From Lycocorax pyrrhopterus obiensis (taxonomy: Eukaryota > Chordata > Aves > Passeriformes > Paradisaeidae), in contig JACSVZ010000016.1 of the NCBI GenBank assembly GCA_014706295.1, positions 11,203,168 to 11,267,167 on the forward strand: a stretch of DNA of 64,000 nucleotides, written 5' to 3'. A program made the translations under genes and the position numbers. The notes under the pieces are model-generated. The model had not been told where the DNA came from and made no database searches. It was given only the letters and a program-made list of their open reading frames with translations. This document shows, piece after piece, positions 62,101-64,000 of the stretch. The number at the start of each line of letters is the position of its first letter. Within the stretch, counting starts at the first letter, position 1.

Positions 62101-63795
62101 ACAAACAGCGTACAGGAAGCATTAACTGGACCAAAGCTTTAAGGAAATAATTGCATCTCTGCCCAAACACACTATTTGTTGACACCAAATATGGTGTCAC
62201 TGCTCCAGACTAAGTACCTGTCTCTCAGAAAAGCAACTGGAGTTACTCAGAGCAAAACAACTGTCAATAAGGAAATTTTAATCCTTTTCATTATTAGATT
62301 AATTCATTTCTCCAACATAAGAATTATTCTACTTCTAATATGTTGACATAAAAACTAAATTTTGTTTGGACCAATGAAGATAACCATGTCAATACTTCAG
62401 ATTCTCGGGACAAACATTTTTGTACAAATGCAAGAAAAGTCTTACTTGAGTAGGAACAAAAAGGGAGCGAGGAGAATGGTTGAGACCTCCCAGATGTACT
62501 TTTTGTGAGCATACAGATGACAGATCAGATGCATATGAGTTGTAGTTATTCACTGCTGGCTGAGGTTTAACTATGGCCATCAGCTTTTGATTTCCCATTT
62601 CTGACCGACTACCATGAGACAGGTTAATTAAGGCACTTGAGGGCAGGCGATAACCTCTGGCAGGTGAGCACCTTAAGAAAAGTGAATTCCATAGTTGTTT
62701 CATGCAGTTTAATTGTTGACAAAAGATAATGACTCAAGTTTGAACAACAGAGGCTGAAAACTACCCAATATTGAAATCTAGTAGCATTGCAGACAACCTG
62801 AAACCCATGGCTCCCCTTTGCCCTCTGGCTGCCAAACAGTAGTTACCACTACTCTCAGTTTATAATGTACCTTTCAGTGCTGAGCTTAAAGAAATTTTTA
62901 AGATGAGTGAATTGTTATAGCACAGTTCTGTAGCAAATATTTCTGTAAAAGAACCAGAAAACAATATTCTTTTATTTTTCAGAAATGAAAACTGAAGTTT
63001 CAGGTTCAGTAGCAGAATTATAAATTGAAGTTAAGCAGCATTTCTGAACACTGAGTATTATCTGTGTTAGAGGACATGCAACGGCTATCTTTGTGCAGTA
63101 ATTGCTGAATGCAGGGAGTAGGTAAGAATTTCCTCTAACTTCCATCATTAAAACCTTGATTTAGACAAGAACAGTAAAATGAAGCCTGCTGGGTATATTT
63201 GAGCACTTACAGGTTTAGCTGTTTATTTAAATACAGAAGAGTTCTCACACTTTTAAAAACAAAAGCACCTCCACCTCCTGAAGAACAGTTCAGGTTTTTA
63301 CTGGTGGTTGGAATTTAGTGCCCAAGTATTACTATGGATAGTTCAGAGTCCCTCCTTCAGAGGAACAGATGCCTTCTGGCTAGTTTTTAATCTACATGTT
63401 GAATATATACTGATAAGAACCTATTTTCTACATATCTACTTAGACATCTGGATCTAATGCTTTATTCTGCTGGTTCATATTTGCTTTCTACAAGTCAGAA
63501 GTTTATACACCAAAAAAAGCCTAAAGAGCATTTCCACAATATATATGCTTCATAAAAATTATCACTACTCAAAGAGAATAAGGAAACACAAAAGAAATTA
63601 AAACTGACCAACACTGCCAAGAAACTAAGTTTTAAGAAGAGGCATTAAACATATCCAACCAAACCAAAGTCAGCAATTTCATGCCATTTATAGAATGAAA
63701 TGTCTCTGAACTCCCCCACACAAACCTTATAGTGAGGCCTCCAAGAAATTCTTCATCAAACAAAACTTCAAAGAGCACATCTGTTTCTCTAGCAG
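55878..63795 (-). CDS. XRN1: XRN1 (5'-3' exoribonuclease 1), C-terminal part
   Basis: Fourteen coding exons, 1919 nt, giving 638 residues plus TAA, about the last third of the roughly 1700-residue protein. The 5' part lies beyond the right edge. XRN1 is the cytoplasmic exonuclease that degrades decapped mRNA from the 5' end. Its nuclease domain is N-terminal and not in this window. Here one sees the end of the ordered region (ETDVLFEVLFDEEFLGGLTI then RCSPARGYRLPSS) and a long, mostly disordered tail rich in Gln, Ser and Pro. The tail contains DDEFCSIWQSLQSSGKS, SLLASLKISKENEVQ-type segments, STVSELSRICSLLGMSQPDF, a dsRBD-like KLSNGLLVHGPQCHSEAEAK then EKAALFALQRL, a Pro run, and the conserved end KRKPRKLAVNF. 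The human C-terminus is reported to bind the decapping scaffold EDC4. All phases match. The gene lies upstream of GK5 on the same strand. Confidence 0.95.
56369..56520 (-). CDS. XRN1: XRN1 coding exon
   Basis: 152 nt, acceptor TTTTCGTAG, donor GTAAGA. It encodes NMMPPSSHMFGPVSWGSPVP through IPVGSHNQFIPLQ, matching the human Pro/Gly/His-rich tail. Confidence 0.93.
57509..57626 (-). CDS. XRN1: XRN1 coding exon (proline-rich)
   Basis: 118 nt, acceptor CTTCATAG, donor GTAGGT. It encodes SSTGVSFASPPPPPVFPNYQ then PLGVPVPPGSMPPVFTQPP. A second AG ten bases downstream would break the frame from the preceding exon, so the upstream acceptor was chosen. Confidence 0.92.
57708..57821 (-). CDS. XRN1: XRN1 coding exon (dsRBD-like segment)
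   Basis: 114 nt, acceptor TTTTTGTAG, donor GTGAGG. It encodes TMTVCHIKLSNGLLVHGPQC then HSEAEAKEKAALFALQRL. The beta-hairpin followed by an A-K-E-K-A-A helix resembles the C-terminal half of a double-stranded RNA-binding fold. Confidence 0.94.
58033..58208 (-). CDS. XRN1: XRN1 coding exon
   Basis: 176 nt, acceptor CTTGTCAG after a long T tract, donor GTAAAA. It encodes YMNKHSPGGPQNTSAIETGG then ALSTVSELSRICSLLGMSQP and DFSFLKTPQ. Confidence 0.94.
58520..58676 (-). CDS. XRN1: XRN1 coding exon
   Basis: 157 nt, acceptor TTTTTAAAG, donor GTATGT. It encodes KGTQMLKEILKIDGSDLQTR through QYRPTKKM and ends in phase 1. Confidence 0.93.
58993..59118 (-). CDS. XRN1: XRN1 coding exon
   Basis: 126 nt, acceptor AATTTAAG, donor GTCTGT. 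It encodes KDNELESLLASLKISKENEV then QTYSKEARATNEEHLSPQSF, a well-conserved block. Confidence 0.93.
59475..59585 (-). CDS. XRN1: XRN1 coding exon
   Basis: 111 nt, acceptor ATTTCAG, donor GTAGGA. It encodes NFAGVNKYNVKLLKRNESPN through DGPCTGGK. In-frame junctions on both sides. Confidence 0.88.
59973..60037 (-). CDS. XRN1: XRN1 coding exon
   Basis: 65 nt, acceptor TTTTGTAG, donor GTAATT. It encodes KEDSKVTRGESQPHNKMSNQ and Q. The exon is small and divergent; its phase fits both neighbours. Confidence 0.87.
60560..60674 (-). CDS. XRN1: XRN1 coding exon
   Basis: 115 nt, acceptor ACCCTAG, donor GTAAGT. It encodes GAVLPQEIKLGTGHQFYKPG through KQEPYKK and ends in phase 1. Confidence 0.92.
60902..60997 (-). 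CDS. XRN1: XRN1 coding exon
   Basis: 96 nt, acceptor TTGTCAG, donor GTTTGT. It encodes AQTKQDDEFCSIWQSLQSSG then KSHHIQQNMHEK, close to human DDEFCHIWQSLQGSGKS. Confidence 0.93.
61694..61795 (-). CDS. XRN1: XRN1 coding exon
   Basis: 102 nt, acceptor TGATTTAG, donor GTGAGT. It encodes QLNGRQHYNLRAENQGNSNS then PQKGSFLSGNQKNK, polar and probably disordered. Confidence 0.9.
62446..62671 (-). CDS. XRN1: XRN1 coding exon
   Basis: 226 nt, acceptor TTCTTAAG, donor GTAAGA. It encodes CSPARGYRLPSSALINLSHG through GLNHSPRSLFVPTQ. It marks the change from the ordered core to the low-complexity tail. Confidence 0.93.
63726..63795 (-). CDS. XRN1: XRN1 coding exon (most 5' in window)
   Basis: 70 nt, acceptor TTCTATAG, donor GTTTGT. 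It encodes ARETDVLFEVLFDEEFLGGL and TI. It enters in phase 1 and leaves in phase 2, so one more upstream exon at least is off the window. Confidence 0.92.
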
Positions 63796-64000
63796 CTATA
63801 GAAAACAAAATAAAATGTCACCCTGTATAGGTTACATTAGTTACTTCCATCTATATTACATAAATATCTATACTAGCTATGCAATAAATAATGCAAAGAC
63901 CAAAAATGAACAACAATCCCCCAACTAATTTCTGAGTAATTTCATTTACAGGAATTTGGAAATGCCTCTCAAGGTCTCACATTATGTCTGCCCTTTAAGA
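63796..64000 (-). other. XRN1 intron, right edge
   Basis: Non-coding sequence upstream of the first visible XRN1 exon. No open frame matching XRN1 was found before the window ends. Confidence 0.65.

Larger units (their letters stand above)
56169..63725 (-). other. XRN1 introns within the window
   Basis: Thirteen introns of about 80 to 1050 bp separate the listed exons. They are AT-rich with poly-pyrimidine tracts at the acceptors (a T14 run at the 58209 acceptor). No repeats, RNA genes or extra exons were recognised. Confidence 0.7.

Noticed and set aside
1..64000. CRISPR arrays, bacterial-type operons, defence or prophage systems
   Set aside because: The window is clearly vertebrate chromosomal DNA with split genes. 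No spaced direct repeats or intronless gene clusters were seen.

Overview
The window looks like vertebrate nuclear DNA, most likely from a bird. It is AT-rich, with two CpG islands (about 22.5-24.1 kb and 47.1-47.85 kb), GT-AG introns and sparse interspersed repeats. The recognisable repeats are CR1-type LINE 3' ends with the avian 'CAGAATCATAGAATGG' signature, plus one old MIR-like SINE. The species cannot be named from the sequence alone.

Three protein-coding genes lie head to tail on the minus strand, so transcription runs from high to low coordinates. From right to left these are XRN1 (3' 14 coding exons, 55878-63795, the start lies beyond the window), GK5 (complete, 16 coding exons, 26430-47589, 517 codons plus stop) and TFDP2 (5' end only: CpG-island promoter, one exon with the start codon at 11417-11510, one coding exon at 5471-5537, the rest beyond the left edge). 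I built the exon chains by hand from acceptors, donors and codon phase. In all three genes every junction keeps the frame. As I recall it, TFDP2-GK5-XRN1 is also the human 3q23 order, so this is a conserved syntenic block.

Layout: 1-11416 TFDP2 introns around one coding exon, with a GC-rich patch holding a consensus-perfect CTCF motif near 7.0 kb; 11.5-23.1 kb the large TFDP2 5' intron; 22.5-24.1 kb CpG island and TFDP2 promoter; 24.1-25.6 kb intergenic; 25.6-26.4 kb probable GK5 3' UTR; 26.4-47.6 kb GK5; 47.1-47.85 kb CpG island with GK5 exon 1; 47.9-55.9 kb intergenic DNA plus XRN1 3' UTR; 55.9-63.8 kb the XRN1 C-terminal coding region; 63.8-64.0 kb intron.

The three genes do unrelated jobs (E2F partner, FGGY-family sugar/glycerol kinase, 5'-3' mRNA exonuclease) and share only their neighbourhood. 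I found no CRISPR array, operon, bacterial-type system, tRNA or rRNA gene, and nothing that amounts to a new biological system. The most interesting points are a small in-frame deletion in a conserved GK5 motif, tandem TATA boxes facing away from TFDP2, the intronic CTCF/GC patch with a long sense open frame, and several uORFs plus an alternative in-frame start in the TFDP2 leader.
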